Shown: positions 8,784 to 16,972, numbered from the stretch's first letter. The stretch is DNA of 64,000 bases from JACVRW01 sp963814095 (GCA_963814095.1 CAWFBT010000007.1:62001-126000), one strand, 5' to 3'. Program-made: numbers and translations. The notes: a model not told the origin generated them from the letters alone.

Positions 8784-9758
8784 TTACGGAGTCGCGACTG
8801 CGGTCGGGGTGGGTGCCGAGGGGCTGCCGGGGTCGGCGGGCTCCGTGGGAGAGCTCGCGGGCGTCGTCGCCGGCGGGCCCTCCGGGGAGGCGCCGGCGGT
8901 CGCGCCCTCGACCTTGGGCGACAGGTAGATCGTCGCCTTGAGCTCGGCCTTGATCGCCGGGAAGACCGACTGATCGCTCGAGTAGTTGACGCTCTCGATC
9001 GTGATCAGGCGTCCGCCGACGACCACGTTGGCGCCGGCCACGCGGACGAAGCGCTTCACGTCGTGGAAGAAGTCGGCCAGGTTGAAGAAGTCGCCCACGA
9101 ACTCGAGCTCGAGCGGCACGGTCTCGAGACCGGCCGGCGAAGTCGCGCCGGGCACGGCGCCGGCCGGCGCGGCGCTGCCGCCGCCGACGGGCAGGCCCTG
9201 CCCGCTCGAGGTGGAGGTCTGCGCGTCCGCCGGATCCACGCCGGACTGCTCGGCGGCGCTGCTGCGCTGATCGGCGGTCGCCGCCGCGCTGTTGGCGCCT
9301 TCGGCCGCGCTGCCGGGCGCGCTCTGGGCCGGCACGCCACCGGCGTCGGCCGGTGTCGTGCCGTCGGTGCTCTCACCCGCAGGCGGGGTCGCCGGGGCCG
9401 GAGCGGCCACGGCCGTCTCGGTGCGGTCGCCGGTGGCGATCTTCGTGAAGTGGATGCCCGTGCCCTCCGCGGCGGCCTCGAGCTGCACGAGCAGGCTCGG
9501 CATGTCGACCTCGGCGGGGATGGCCTTGCCCAGTCGCACGATCTCGCCGTAGTCGGCGGCGAAGTCGGTCTGCGCCGCGTTCGCCTGCGAGAGCTGCGCC
9601 TCGGCTTGGTCGCGGCGATCCTGCTGGGCGATCGCGTCGCGCTCGGCCTGGGCCGCCTCTTCGCGCTTGGGCGACAGCACCAGGAACCAGAACGCCGCCA
9701 GCACTGCGATCGGCAGGACGAACATGACCAGCTTCTTGTCGCGGTCGCTCAGACTCAT
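8784..9758 (-). CDS. pilO: Type IV pilus biogenesis protein PilO-like
   Basis: Bitopic inner-membrane alignment protein. After a 10-residue cytoplasmic start comes one helix (VMFVLPIAVLAAFWFLVL), a coiled coil rich in Glu, Ala and Gln (about residues 30-75, EEAAQAERDAIAQQDRRDQA), then the PilO-type segment GKAIPAEVDMPSLLVQLEAAAEG. A long Ala/Pro/Thr/Ser-rich insertion (about 115-205) interrupts the periplasmic-type fold, which resumes with LEFVGDFFNLADFFHDVKRFV. The insertion makes the protein longer (324 residues) than proteobacterial PilO (about 200). The start overlaps the pilN stop (ATGA). Confidence 0.87.
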   Translation of the reverse strand: MSLSDRDKKLVMFVLPIAVLAAFWFLVLSPKREEAAQAERDAIAQQDRRDQAEAQLSQANAAQTDFAADYGEIVRLGKAIPAEVDMPSLLVQLEAAAEGTGIHFTKIATGDRTETAVAAPAPATPPAGESTDGTTPADAGGVPAQSAPGSAAEGANSAAATADQRSSAAEQSGVDPADAQTSTSSGQGLPVGGGSAAPAGAVPGATSPAGLETVPLELEFVGDFFNLADFFHDVKRFVRVAGANVVVGGRLITIESVNYSSDQSVFPAIKAELKATIYLSPKVEGATAGASPEGPPATTPASSPTEPADPGSPSAPTPTAVATP

Positions 9759-10441
9759 GATCCCCCTCCGAGCGAGGCCGGCACGCGGACGCTTCCGCGC
9801 GGCGCCTCCTGGGTGGCGACCGGCTCGAAGGTCACGGTCACGTCGAACTGGTAGAGGCGGCCGCAGCTGTCGACGCTCGCCTCACCGTCCGCGGCCTCCT
9901 GTGCGGACTGGTTCAGCTCGACGTCGCTCACGCGATGCATCTGGCGCATGCGGACCATCAGCGTGGCCACCTCCGACTGCTTCCTGGTGCAGCCCACAAA
10001 GGTCGCGGCCGGGTTGGCAACCACCGGGGTGGTTGAGCCGGCGGCTGCCGCCGCGGCATCCGGGTCGCCGAGCACCGAGGCCTGGGTCGTCATGAGCCAG
10101 CTGCCCTCGGGCATGATCATCGAGACCTCGCGCATCAGGCGCTCCCAGTCGAAGCGGGACTGGGCGGTCGTGACGACCGAGACGAGGCGCTGCTCCTTGA
10201 TCGCTGCGAAGTTCGTGAACGAGCCGAGTGCGGCGGCCTGCGCCTCGAGGGCGTCGGCTTCCTGCTTGGCCTGAGCGGCCTTCGTCTCGTTCTCGTTGAC
10301 CTTGTTGGCGGTCAGCACGTAGGCGACCGCCATCACGAGGACGACGGCGAGCGCGCCGACGACGACGTAGGCGGCACCCGAGGCCTTGCCGGAAGCCTTG
10401 GCACGGCGCTGCTCCGTCGGGATGAGGTTGACTGCCCTCAC
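9755..10441 (-). CDS. pilN: Type IV pilus assembly protein PilN-like
   Basis: The N-terminus MRAVNLIPTEQRR is the short conserved PilN tail that binds PilM. It is followed by one membrane helix (residues about 23-45, VVVGALAVVLVMAVAYVL), a coiled coil (about 48-75), and the fimbrial-assembly fold with WERLMREVSMIMPEGSWL. At 228 residues it is a normal size. Two cysteines in the C-terminal domain (FVGCTRKQ and VDSCGRLY) could form a disulfide outside the membrane. It sits in the pilM-pilN-pilO order with 4-base stop/start overlaps on both sides, so the three are coupled. Confidence 0.9.
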   Translation of the reverse strand: MRAVNLIPTEQRRAKASGKASGAAYVVVGALAVVLVMAVAYVLTANKVNENETKAAQAKQEADALEAQAAALGSFTNFAAIKEQRLVSVVTTAQSRFDWERLMREVSMIMPEGSWLMTTQASVLGDPDAAAAAAGSTTPVVANPAATFVGCTRKQSEVATLMVRMRQMHRVSDVELNQSAQEAADGEASVDSCGRLYQFDVTVTFEPVATQEAPRGSVRVPASLGGGS

Positions 10442-11367
10442 GAGGCCCTCCCCATCGCCAGCCCGGCGGCGACCGTGAAACGGTGCGGGTCCTCGCCGGC
10501 GAGCGCGGACGCGTCGAGCGCGCCGAGCGGAGCGGCGATCGAGGTCGGCAGCCCGAGGTGGACGCCGAGGCTGTCGACCAGGTCGGTCTCACTGGAACCC
10601 GGGCCCGACAGCACGACCTCGCCGACCGGCTTCGCCTGTGGCTGGGTCATGTAGTAGTCGATCGAGAGCCGGATCTCGTCGGCGAGCCGCGAGCCGGCGT
10701 CCTCGTCCTCCCAGACCGCCGACAGCGGCCGGGTGAAGAAGCAGGTGGTGCCGACGGCGATCGCCAGGTTGCTGACGCCGCCGAGGTGGCAGAAGACGCG
10801 CGCCGTGTCCTCCGCGCCGGTGACCGAGGCCGCGGCGAGCGTGCGGACGAGCGCGAACGCGTCGAGGTCGACGCCCTCGGGCTTGAGGCCGGCCTTCTTG
10901 GCGGCCTCGAGGAGCCCGTCGATCATCGAGCGGCGAGCCGCGACGAGCACGATCTGCATCCGCGGGCTGCCGTCGAGCGCCTCGGCGTAGCCGGCCACCT
11001 GGTGGTCGAGCACCGCCTCGTCGAGCGGCATCGCGATCGCCTCGGCGGCCTGGAAGCGGACGGCGGCGTCGCGCTGCTTGGGGTCCTCGATGCGCGGCAG
11101 CTCGACCACGCGGACCACGATCTGCTGGTTGGCGACGCCGAGCCGGACGCTCTTCGGAAGACCGGCCTGCTGGACGAATCGCTTGAGCGCGTCGGCGAGC
11201 CCGTCGCGGTCGACGACCTCACCGTCGCGGACGAGCCCGGCGGGCAGCTCGAGGCTGGCGCCGCGCACGACGCGACCAGAGTCAACCTGGGCGGCTGCGA
11301 GGTAGCGACCGTCGATATCGAGACCGACAACGCCGCGTTCTGAGTTCTTGCGGAGGGAAAACGCCAT
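10438..11367 (-). CDS. pilM: Type IV pilus actin-like ATPase PilM
   Basis: Cytoplasmic FtsA/actin-fold protein that forms the inner ring with PilN. Seen here are the phosphate-1-like VVGLDIDGRYLAAAQV near the N-terminus, VRVVELPRIEDPKQRDAAVRF and AIAMPLDEAVLDHQV typical of PilM, VEGVDLDAFAL-like segments, and a late nucleotide-binding stretch VVLSGPGSSETDLV. Length of 309 residues is slightly short for the family (about 350). It is the first gene of the pilMNO block; upstream is pilD, about 84 bases away, with no strong terminator. Confidence 0.92.
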   Translation of the reverse strand: MAFSLRKNSERGVVGLDIDGRYLAAAQVDSGRVVRGASLELPAGLVRDGEVVDRDGLADALKRFVQQAGLPKSVRLGVANQQIVVRVVELPRIEDPKQRDAAVRFQAAEAIAMPLDEAVLDHQVAGYAEALDGSPRMQIVLVAARRSMIDGLLEAAKKAGLKPEGVDLDAFALVRTLAAASVTGAEDTARVFCHLGGVSNLAIAVGTTCFFTRPLSAVWEDEDAGSRLADEIRLSIDYYMTQPQAKPVGEVVLSGPGSSETDLVDSLGVHLGLPTSIAAPLGALDASALAGEDPHRFTVAAGLAMGRAS

Positions 11368-11450
11368 CGAAGTTCTCTCCGGTTATCGACGCAGCCGTGG
11401 ACGCCATTAACGGAAGCCGCGAAATGTCCAGATCCGCTGGACGGAGGCGT

Positions 11451-12206
11451 CTACTCGGCGAGGAAATTGTCCCTGTAGAGCTCGATGAGCTCGGGACCTG
11501 CGAGCAGCGCGACGATGCCGCCGAGGGCGAGGAACACCCCGAACGGGACGGCCTTCTTGCGCGCGGACGCGCCCTCGCGCGCGATCATCACGAGGCCGAC
11601 GACGGAGCCGGCGAGGAAGGCGATGAGGAGCGCGGGTATGACGGACAGGCCGAGATAGATGCCCATCGCGCCGGCGAGCTTGACGTCGCCCATGCCCATG
11701 CCGCTCGGGTAGGCGAGCACGGCGAGGAAGAGGAACGTGAACGCCCCGGCGCCGGCGATGAGGTTCTCGGCCAGGTCGGCGCGGTCGACGAGCACGGTCG
11801 CCAGCACGCCGTAGGCGGCCAGCGGGTAGACGATCTTGTTGGGGAGCAGCCGGTGGTCGAGGTCGATCGCCGCGAGCGCGATCAGCGCGGCCACGAGGGG
11901 AAGCTCGAGGAGGAGGTCGTCGTCGAAGCCGTTCACGGCGACGACGGCGGCGAAGGCGGCGGCGGTGAGCAGCTCGACGAGCGGGTAGCGGGGCGAGATG
12001 CGAACGCCGCAGTTGCGGCACTTCGCGCGCAGCAGCAGCCACGAGATCACAGGGACGTTGTCCCAGGGCCGCACGGGCGCGTCGCAGGAAGGGCAGTGAG
12101 AGGCGGGGCTGACGAGCGACTCGGAGCGTGGCAGGCGGTGGGCGACCACGTTCAGGAAGCTGCCGATGAGAGCGCCGAGCAGTCCGGTGGTGAGCGTGAG
12201 TGACAT
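11451..12206 (-). CDS. pilD: Prepilin peptidase / N-methyltransferase
   Basis: Polytopic inner-membrane aspartic protease that cleaves prepilin leaders and methylates the new N-terminus. The 251-residue protein has the N-terminal methyltransferase part with the CxxC pairs at residues 38/41 and 63/66 (SHCPSCDAP and AKCRNCGVRI). The catalytic Asp regions are IDLDHRLLPNKIVYP and the GxGD-type GMGMGDVKLAG. Start ATG 12206 gives the expected GSFLNVVAHRLP N-terminal helix. It lies 77 bases after pilA, separated by a strong hairpin, so it is expressed by readthrough or from its own promoter. Confidence 0.95.
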   Translation of the reverse strand: MSLTLTTGLLGALIGSFLNVVAHRLPRSESLVSPASHCPSCDAPVRPWDNVPVISWLLLRAKCRNCGVRISPRYPLVELLTAAAFAAVVAVNGFDDDLLLELPLVAALIALAAIDLDHRLLPNKIVYPLAAYGVLATVLVDRADLAENLIAGAGAFTFLFLAVLAYPSGMGMGDVKLAGAMGIYLGLSVIPALLIAFLAGSVVGLVMIAREGASARKKAVPFGVFLALGGIVALLAGPELIELYRDNFLAE

Positions 12207-12225
12207 GGCGGAGGGTTCTATGTAA

Positions 12226-12265
12226 ACGACAAGGGGGCGGGCCCGAAGGCCCGCCCCTGTGTCGT
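12226..12265 (-). terminator. Strong hairpin between pilA and pilD
   Basis: A perfect 10-bp GC stem (GGGGCGGGCC / GGCCCGCCCC, loop CGAA) is extended by an outer ACGAC/GTCGT pairing. On the minus strand it starts 17 bases after the pilA stop and is followed by only TTTACAT, so it is a weak-tract or leaky terminator. This would let pilin be made in excess over pilD and pilMNO. Confidence 0.7.
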
Positions 12266-12282
12266 TCAGGCTTGTTCGCCTT

Positions 12283-12720
12283 TTACCACTCGCCGTTGTT
12301 ACAGCCGTGGTCCTCGGTGCACGACTTAACCACTGACGGCGTCTGAGCCGTGTTCTTGGCGTACGTGAACGTCGCGTCCGACTTCGACAGGCCGACGAGC
12401 GTGTACGTGTCGTCGCCGAGGTTCGAGATCTGGACCTGGCCGGGGCCGGCGCCGATCTCGATGCCGCTGCCCTCGATGTCCGTGTTGTTGGCATCGCAGT
12501 CCGTGTAGGACTCCGCGGTCGTGAAGCACGACTCCATGTGGGAGACGAGGTTGCGGACGTTGGACTTGGCCTCGGAGTCCTGACCCTTCGCCCGCTGGCC
12601 GAGGAAGGCCGGCAGCGCGATAGCAGCCAGGATGCCGATGATCAGGATGACAACGAGCAGCTCGATGAGCGTGAAGCCCTCCTGCCCGTTGTGAATGCGC
12701 TCGCGGAGCTTCCGCAGCAT
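12283..12720 (-). CDS. pilA: Type IVa major pilin-like prepilin
   Basis: The 145-residue protein has a short basic leader (MLRKLRERIHNGQEG) cleaved after Gly15, then mature Phe16 with FTLIELLVVILIIGILAAIA, including Glu at mature position 5. The globular part has two cysteine pairs (ESCFTTAESYTDC and SCTEDHGC) suitable for disulfide loops. ATG 12720 is chosen since AAGGAGG lies just upstream; the longer frame to 12897 would put a long tail before the leader. It has a strong RBS, a long leader region and a terminator behind it, all suiting high expression. It is probably the structural pilin, with PilD its processing enzyme. Confidence 0.95.
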   Translation of the reverse strand: MLRKLRERIHNGQEGFTLIELLVVILIIGILAAIALPAFLGQRAKGQDSEAKSNVRNLVSHMESCFTTAESYTDCDANNTDIEGSGIEIGAGPGQVQISNLGDDTYTLVGLSKSDATFTYAKNTAQTPSVVKSCTEDHGCNNGEW

Positions 12721-12904
12721 GTTGTCTCCTCCTTGAAGGTGACGTTCGTTTGGGTGGGTCTGTGCCGGGAGCTCCGGGCCGGTCTGCCTGGGTCTTCCAG
12801 CTTCCGCTCGGGTCATCGACCTCCCCCGGGGGTGCCTGAAGAACCCGCACGCGCTGCTGGACAACCGTCCGAAGGCGTTCGCACGCGTCCCTACCATCCG
12901 CTGC
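12721..12904. promoter_or_regulatory. Divergent intergenic region / long pilA leader
   Basis: This 184-base gap holds the promoter(s) of pilA (leftward) and of the gene at 12905 (rightward). It contains a perfect CCCCCGGGGG palindrome at 12823-12832 and other GC-rich pairing segments that could fold in the pilA leader. I see no convincing -35/-10 pair and no known riboswitch core, so function is open. Confidence 0.35.
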
Positions 12905-13360
12905 GTGCACGTTCGCCGCGCCCTGCTCCTGTTCGCCGTGGTCCTCGGCCTGGCTGCGGTGGCGGCGTCGCTCTCGCGGACGGGCGACGACGATCAGCCG
13001 CGCCCGCAGCAGCAGGCCACCACGTCGACGCCGAAGGAGGACACGACTCCGCGAGCTGCGCCGCGTGAGGACACGACCGACGTGGCGGACGACGGCGCCA
13101 CGGTCGAGCTGAACGCCGCCGAGGACAAGAGCGTCCGGATCGAGGCGGGCCGCTCGACGACCCTCGAGGTGGCGGTCGTCGAGCCCGGCCAGGTGGACAT
13201 CCCGGACCTCGGCCTGACCGCGACTGCCGATTCACTCACGCCGGCACGGTTCGACCTGCTCGTGAGCTCGCCGGGGCGCTACGCGATCGAGTTCACGCCG
13301 TCCGAGGGCAATGAGGCCCGCGGCGCCGGCACGCTCGTGGTGAGCCCCCAGAGCGGGTGA
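12905..13360 (+). CDS. Membrane-anchored or secreted protein of unknown function
   Basis: The 151-residue protein starts with a signal/anchor helix (residues 5-22, RALLLFAVVLGLAAVAASL). A Thr/Pro/Asp-rich spacer (about 25-65) follows, then a beta-rich domain with VRIEAGRSTTLEVAVVEPGQ and YAIEFTPS. The late part resembles the cupredoxin-like or EfeO-type pattern where a hydrophobic core ends in a beta hairpin, but no metal ligands are visible. GTG start; its stop overlaps the next gene's start (GTGA), so the two form an operon. Confidence 0.7.
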   Translation: MHVRRALLLFAVVLGLAAVAASLSRTGDDDQPRPQQQATTSTPKEDTTPRAAPREDTTDVADDGATVELNAAEDKSVRIEAGRSTTLEVAVVEPGQVDIPDLGLTATADSLTPARFDLLVSSPGRYAIEFTPSEGNEARGAGTLVVSPQSG

Positions 13361-13794
13361 GGCGCGCCGCGGCAGCGCTCGCCGCCCTCGCAGTCCTGGC
13401 GGGCTGCTCGTCGGACGACGCCGACGAGCCCCGCACGAGCGCCGCGCCTGCCGAGCCGCGCGCCGCCGAGCCGCGCGCCGCCGCGCCGCGCCCGAAGCCG
13501 CCGCGGCCGCTCCGTTGCCCCGCCGGGTCGGGCAACTGCCGCGCGGCGGCCGGGCGCATCGTCTACGTCGAGCGCGTCGACCCGGACGGGGACGGCGACG
13601 CCCACTTCGTGCTCGTGTCGCGCGACTCGATCACCGGCCCGGGCATCTCGGTGATCGACGTCCGGCGCGACCTGCGCCCCTCACCGCTGCCGGGCCCGGG
13701 CGACTGGATCAGCGCGCTGGGCCCGGTCTACGAGGGCTCGTACGGCCAGCGCCAGATCGAGGCCGTGCGGATCCGGGTCCAGCGCCGGGACTGA
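13357..13794 (+). CDS. Predicted lipoprotein, unknown function
   Basis: A 145-residue protein with a lipobox (ALAVLAGC, Cys17) after a basic N-terminus, so it is predicted to be lipid-anchored on the outer face of the membrane. A Pro/Ala-rich linker (about residues 25-52) precedes a small domain with CPAGSGNCRAA, IVYVERVDPDGDGDAHFVL and GDWISALGPVYEG. The second part resembles a single-strand-binding-like OB fold, but this is a weak impression. Two further cysteines flank a Gly/Ser loop and could be disulfide-bonded. It is translationally coupled to the gene before it. The last 86 bases overlap the 3' end of the HIRAN gene on the other strand. Confidence 0.72.
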   Translation: MRRAAAALAALAVLAGCSSDDADEPRTSAAPAEPRAAEPRAAAPRPKPPRPLRCPAGSGNCRAAAGRIVYVERVDPDGDGDAHFVLVSRDSITGPGISVIDVRRDLRPSPLPGPGDWISALGPVYEGSYGQRQIEAVRIRVQRRD

Positions 13795-14260
13795 CCTCGC
13801 GCAGCTCGATCTCACCGTCGGCGGCGAGCAGCATCGTGAGGCCCGTGCGCGGATCGCGCGGGGACGCTCGCTGCTCGCGCAGCACGACGGCCGACCACGG
13901 CCGCCCCGCGTCGATCTCCGGCGCGATCTCCTCGGCGAGCTCGCGCGGCACCCAGCCCACCTGACCGCCGGCCGGCGCGTGCACGGCGATGGCGTTCTCG
14001 TCGTGCTCGTTGCCGGGGTCGCGGCGCAGCTCGAGCGCGGCGCCCGGTCCGAGCTCGCTCGAGGCGAGCGCCTCCCCGTGGAAGCGGGCCGCTCCCGCGA
14101 CCCCGGCCACGCGCAGGCCGCGCTCGGCGAGCTCCGGGGCGTCGCGGCCGATGAAGCTGCCCGACGCCGCATCGACGAGTTGAAAGCCCGCGAGCCACAC
14201 GGCACCACCGTCGTCCGGGTACCAGTAGCGCTCCTCGAAGCTGACCTCGACGACGGTCAT
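13709..14260 (-). CDS. HIRAN domain-containing protein
   Basis: The central part (residues about 45-125) fits the HIRAN domain: VAGVAGAARFHGEAL, then LELRRDPGNEHDENAIAVH and VGWVPRELAEEIAPEID. HIRAN domains bind 3'-OH ends of single-stranded DNA and are usually fused to helicases such as HLTF/Rad5; here the domain is nearly alone. The N-terminal 40 residues (YPDDGGAVWLAGFQLVDA) are of unknown type. The last 27 residues are low-complexity and antisense to the lipoprotein gene, so they may not matter. The start overlaps the GST gene stop region (ATGA), suggesting an operon. A DNA-repair role is inferred from the domain only. Confidence 0.8.
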   Translation of the reverse strand: MTVVEVSFEERYWYPDDGGAVWLAGFQLVDAASGSFIGRDAPELAERGLRVAGVAGAARFHGEALASSELGPGAALELRRDPGNEHDENAIAVHAPAGGQVGWVPRELAEEIAPEIDAGRPWSAVVLREQRASPRDPRTGLTMLLAADGEIELREVSPGAGPGSARPRSGAGRTSPRRPGPAR

Positions 14261-15039
14261 CGCGCGGCGCCGGCAGCCGCGGTCCCCGCGCGCGTGTGCC
14301 GTTGCGTCCGGAACAGCTCCAGCGCGTACGCGCCGGCCGGATGCTCACGGAAGCTCCGCACAATGGCGGCGACCGGTCCCGACAGCTCATCGGGCTGCGG
14401 GAGCGGAGTGCCGTAGCCGGGCGGAATCACCGCGGCGGCGGCCAGCGCCGCGAAGGTCAGGTCGGCGGCGGTAAAGCGCTCGCCGCACAGGTACGGGCGC
14501 CCGTCCGCGAGCAGCTCCGCCACCTCGTCGAGCTCCGCGCGCACGCGCGGGTCGTCGTCGCGGATCGTGGTCGGGCCGATCCCGAGCTCGCGTGCCGCGT
14601 AGCGCTTGACGAGCGGCCAGCCGATCCTCAGGAAGCGGTCCTCCCAGGCCGGGACGCCCTGGTTGTTGATCTCGAGCAGCTCGTTGCGGCGCGACAGCAT
14701 GTGGGCGTACATGAGCCGCCTCGCGTCCGGACCGAGGCCGGCATCGAGGTGGCGACAGAGCGCCACGACCTCGTCGCGCAGCGCCGGCTCTGCGGGGAAC
14801 AGGCGCTGCTCGGGCTCGAGAGCGAGGTCGGCGTAGCGCAGGATGTCCTCGGACTCGCTGAAGACGCCGTCGTCCGTGATCAGCACCGGCAGCGTGCCGG
14901 AGCCACCGGCCCGTCGCGAGACGACCTGGTGGACGCCCTGCACGTGGCGCTCCTCGTCGTATGCGAGGCCGGCGCGCTCGAGCGCCCAGCGCGCTTTCTC
15001 GCAGAAGTGGCTGATCGGGATCGTCAGGAGGCGTCGCAC
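14257..15039 (-). CDS. Glutathione S-transferase-like protein
   Basis: A thioredoxin-fold N-terminus with SHFCEKARWALERAGL (the Ser/Cys active-site region common in GSTs), GSGTLPVLITDDGVFSESEDIL (cis-Pro and the glutathione gamma-Glu SES site), and an all-helical C-terminal domain with LCGERFTAADLTFAAL. At 260 residues it is typical. Start GTG 15039 is preferred because it gives the standard RRLLTIPISHFCEKA start; extending upstream would overlap the neighbouring gene. Most actinobacteria use mycothiol rather than glutathione, so the actual thiol substrate is uncertain. Confidence 0.85.
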   Translation of the reverse strand: MRRLLTIPISHFCEKARWALERAGLAYDEERHVQGVHQVVSRRAGGSGTLPVLITDDGVFSESEDILRYADLALEPEQRLFPAEPALRDEVVALCRHLDAGLGPDARRLMYAHMLSRRNELLEINNQGVPAWEDRFLRIGWPLVKRYAARELGIGPTTIRDDDPRVRAELDEVAELLADGRPYLCGERFTAADLTFAALAAAAVIPPGYGTPLPQPDELSGPVAAIVRSFREHPAGAYALELFRTQRHTRAGTAAAGAAR

Positions 15040-15056
15040 GCCCCCATCATTGCGCG

Positions 15057-15512
15057 TCAGGCCACGGCCGTCGGCAGCTCCGCCGGGGGCTGCATTCCGG
15101 TCCCGACCCCCACGCGGTTCCACGCGTTGATCGCGATGATCGCTCCCATCAGGTTGCCGAGTTCCTCAGGCGAGAACTCGCGCGCGGCGTCCTCGTAGAC
15201 GTCGTCGGGCACGCCGTTCGCCGGCAGGAGCGTCATGGCCTCCGTCAGCGCGAGCGCCGCGCGCTCGCGGGAGTCGAAGAAGGGCGTCTCGCGCCAAACG
15301 GCCACGGTGTGGATGCGGCGCGGGTCCGCGCCGCCGTCGTGGGCGTCGCGCGAGTGCTGGTCGACACACCATGCGCATCCGTTCAGCTGCGAGGCGCGCA
15401 GCCTCAGCAGCTCGCGCAGCGGCTCGTCGAAGTCGACGGATTGGTCGAGGGCATCGATCGCGCGGTAGACCTCGCGCGCGGTCTTGGACAGTGACGTTCG
15501 CGTAGTGGACAT
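15057..15512 (-). CDS. AhpD-like carboxymuconolactone decarboxylase family protein
   Basis: The helical alkylhydroperoxidase D fold with the redox motif CAWCVDQHSRD (Cys46, Cys49, His53) is complete. The C-terminal half has MGAIIAINAWNRVGVGTGMQP, typical of the CMD subfamily. Members reduce peroxides or act in thiol-linked protection; the exact substrate is unknown. ATG 15512 gives 151 residues; ATG 15521 three codons upstream is equally possible. It is transcribed divergently from a MocR-type regulator 30 bases away, which likely controls it. Confidence 0.88.
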   Translation of the reverse strand: MSTTRTSLSKTAREVYRAIDALDQSVDFDEPLRELLRLRASQLNGCAWCVDQHSRDAHDGGADPRRIHTVAVWRETPFFDSRERAALALTEAMTLLPANGVPDDVYEDAAREFSPEELGNLMGAIIAINAWNRVGVGTGMQPPAELPTAVA

Positions 15513-15533
15513 GGCTCGCATCTTCGCGATGAT

Positions 15534-15579
15534 GTGTACCAGTGAGAAGAGCCAATTCAGAGCAGAGATCCTGGTCCAC
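15534..15579. promoter_or_regulatory. Candidate MocR operator, inverted repeat
   Basis: GTGTACCAG (15534-15542) and CTGGTCCAC (15571-15579) form an inverted repeat with one mismatch, with centres 37 bp apart, spanning the start of the mocR-type gene and the promoter region of the ahpD-like gene. MocR regulators often bind widely spaced half-sites containing CTGGTC/GACCAG-like cores. The assignment is inference from spacing and location. Confidence 0.4.
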
Positions 15580-16972
15580 TTCGAGTCCAGTCCTGCAGCT
15601 GGCGCTCGACCCCGGAGGCGGCCGCAGAGACGCCGTCGAGGCCTCGCTGCGCGAGGCGATCCGCGACGGCCGACTGGCGCCCGGCGCGCGCCTGCCGTCC
15701 ACGCGCGCCCTCGCAACCGACCTGGGGCTGGCGCGCGGGACGATTGCCGAGGCGTACGCGCAGCTCCAGGCCGAGGGCTATCTCATGGCTCGGCGCGGCG
15801 GCGGCACGTGGGTCAGCGAGGTCGCGGCGGCCGCGCTGCCGCGTCGCCCGCGGGCGGCGGCCGCGACGCGCAGCGCGCGCTTCAGCTTCCACCCCGGGCT
15901 CCCGGACCTCGCCGCCTTCCCGCACGCCGCCTGGTCGAGCGCGCTCCGGCGCGGCCTGCGCGAGGCGCCCGCGGCGAGCCTCGGCTACGGCGACCCGCGC
16001 GGGCGGCCGGAGCTGCGCGAGGCGCTCGCCGACTATCTCGCGCGCGTGCGCGGCGTGGTGGCGAACCCGGAGCTGATCGTGATCTGCGGCGGCTTCCGGC
16101 ACGGGTTGTCGCTCGTCGCGCGCGTTCTGCGTGCGCGCGGCGCGCGGCGCGTGGCGATGGAGGAGCCCGGGCTCAACGACCACCACAACGCGCTCGTCAG
16201 CGCCGGGCTCGCGCCGGCTCCGCTACCAGTCGACGAGCACGGCGCACGCACCGACCTGCTCGAGGAGATCGGCGCGGCCGCCGCGCTGATCGGCCCCGCC
16301 CACCAGTTCCCGAGCGGTGCGCTGCTCCATCCCGAGCGGCGCGCGGCCGCGCTCTCCTGGGCACGCGCGGCGAACGCGCTCGTGATCGAGGACGACTACG
16401 ACGCCGAGCTGCGCTTCGACCGCCAGCCGATCGGGGCCCTGCAGGCGCTCGACCCCGGGCACGTCGTCTACGGCGGCACCGCCAGCAAGACGCTCGCGCC
16501 CGGGCTCAGGCTCGGCTGGATCGTGCTCCCGGCGGAGCTGCTCGAGCCCGTTCTCGCGCTGCGCGAGGCGGAGGACCTGCACGTCCCGGCGCCAGACCAG
16601 ATCGCCTTCTCGGAGCTGCTCGGCTCCGGTGCCTACGAGCGTCACGTGCGGCGCATGCGCGCGCGCTACCGCGGGCGGCGCGAGGACGTCGTCGCGCTGC
16701 TTGCGGAGCGCGCGCCGGGGATCACGCCGGTGGGCATCGCGGCCGGGCTGAGGGTGCTGCTCGAGCTGCCCGCGGACGGCCCCTCGGCCGCCGAGCTGGC
16801 GAACGCCGCCGCGGCCCGCTCGATCGAGCTGTTCCCCGTCGGCCGCTTCCACCATCACGGCGAGCCGGTGCCGGACGGGATCGTGCTGGGCTACGGCGCC
16901 CTCCCGGAACACGCGTTCGAAGCGGGTCTGAGAGCGCTCGGCGAGCTGTTCGCGGAGGAGCTCCCGGGCTGA
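15542..16972 (+). CDS. MocR/PdxR-family regulator (GntR helix-turn-helix fused to aminotransferase-like domain)
   Basis: Residues about 20-95 are a winged helix of the GntR type (RDGRLAPGARLPSTRALA, LARGTIAEAYAQLQAEGYL, RGGGTWV). Residues about 115-475 are a fold-type-I aminotransferase domain with LGYGDPRGRPELREALADYL, IEDDYDAELRFDRQP and the PLP lysine in GGTASKTLAPGLRLGW. Such proteins sense PLP or PLP-amino acid adducts and regulate neighbouring genes. Divergent to the ahpD-like gene. The GTG start leaves almost no leader; a start a few codons later is possible. Confidence 0.9.
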   Translation: MRRANSEQRSWSTSSPVLQLALDPGGGRRDAVEASLREAIRDGRLAPGARLPSTRALATDLGLARGTIAEAYAQLQAEGYLMARRGGGTWVSEVAAAALPRRPRAAAATRSARFSFHPGLPDLAAFPHAAWSSALRRGLREAPAASLGYGDPRGRPELREALADYLARVRGVVANPELIVICGGFRHGLSLVARVLRARGARRVAMEEPGLNDHHNALVSAGLAPAPLPVDEHGARTDLLEEIGAAAALIGPAHQFPSGALLHPERRAAALSWARAANALVIEDDYDAELRFDRQPIGALQALDPGHVVYGGTASKTLAPGLRLGWIVLPAELLEPVLALREAEDLHVPAPDQIAFSELLGSGAYERHVRRMRARYRGRREDVVALLAERAPGITPVGIAAGLRVLLELPADGPSAAELANAAAARSIELFPVGRFHHHGEPVPDGIVLGYGALPEHAFEAGLRALGELFAEELPG

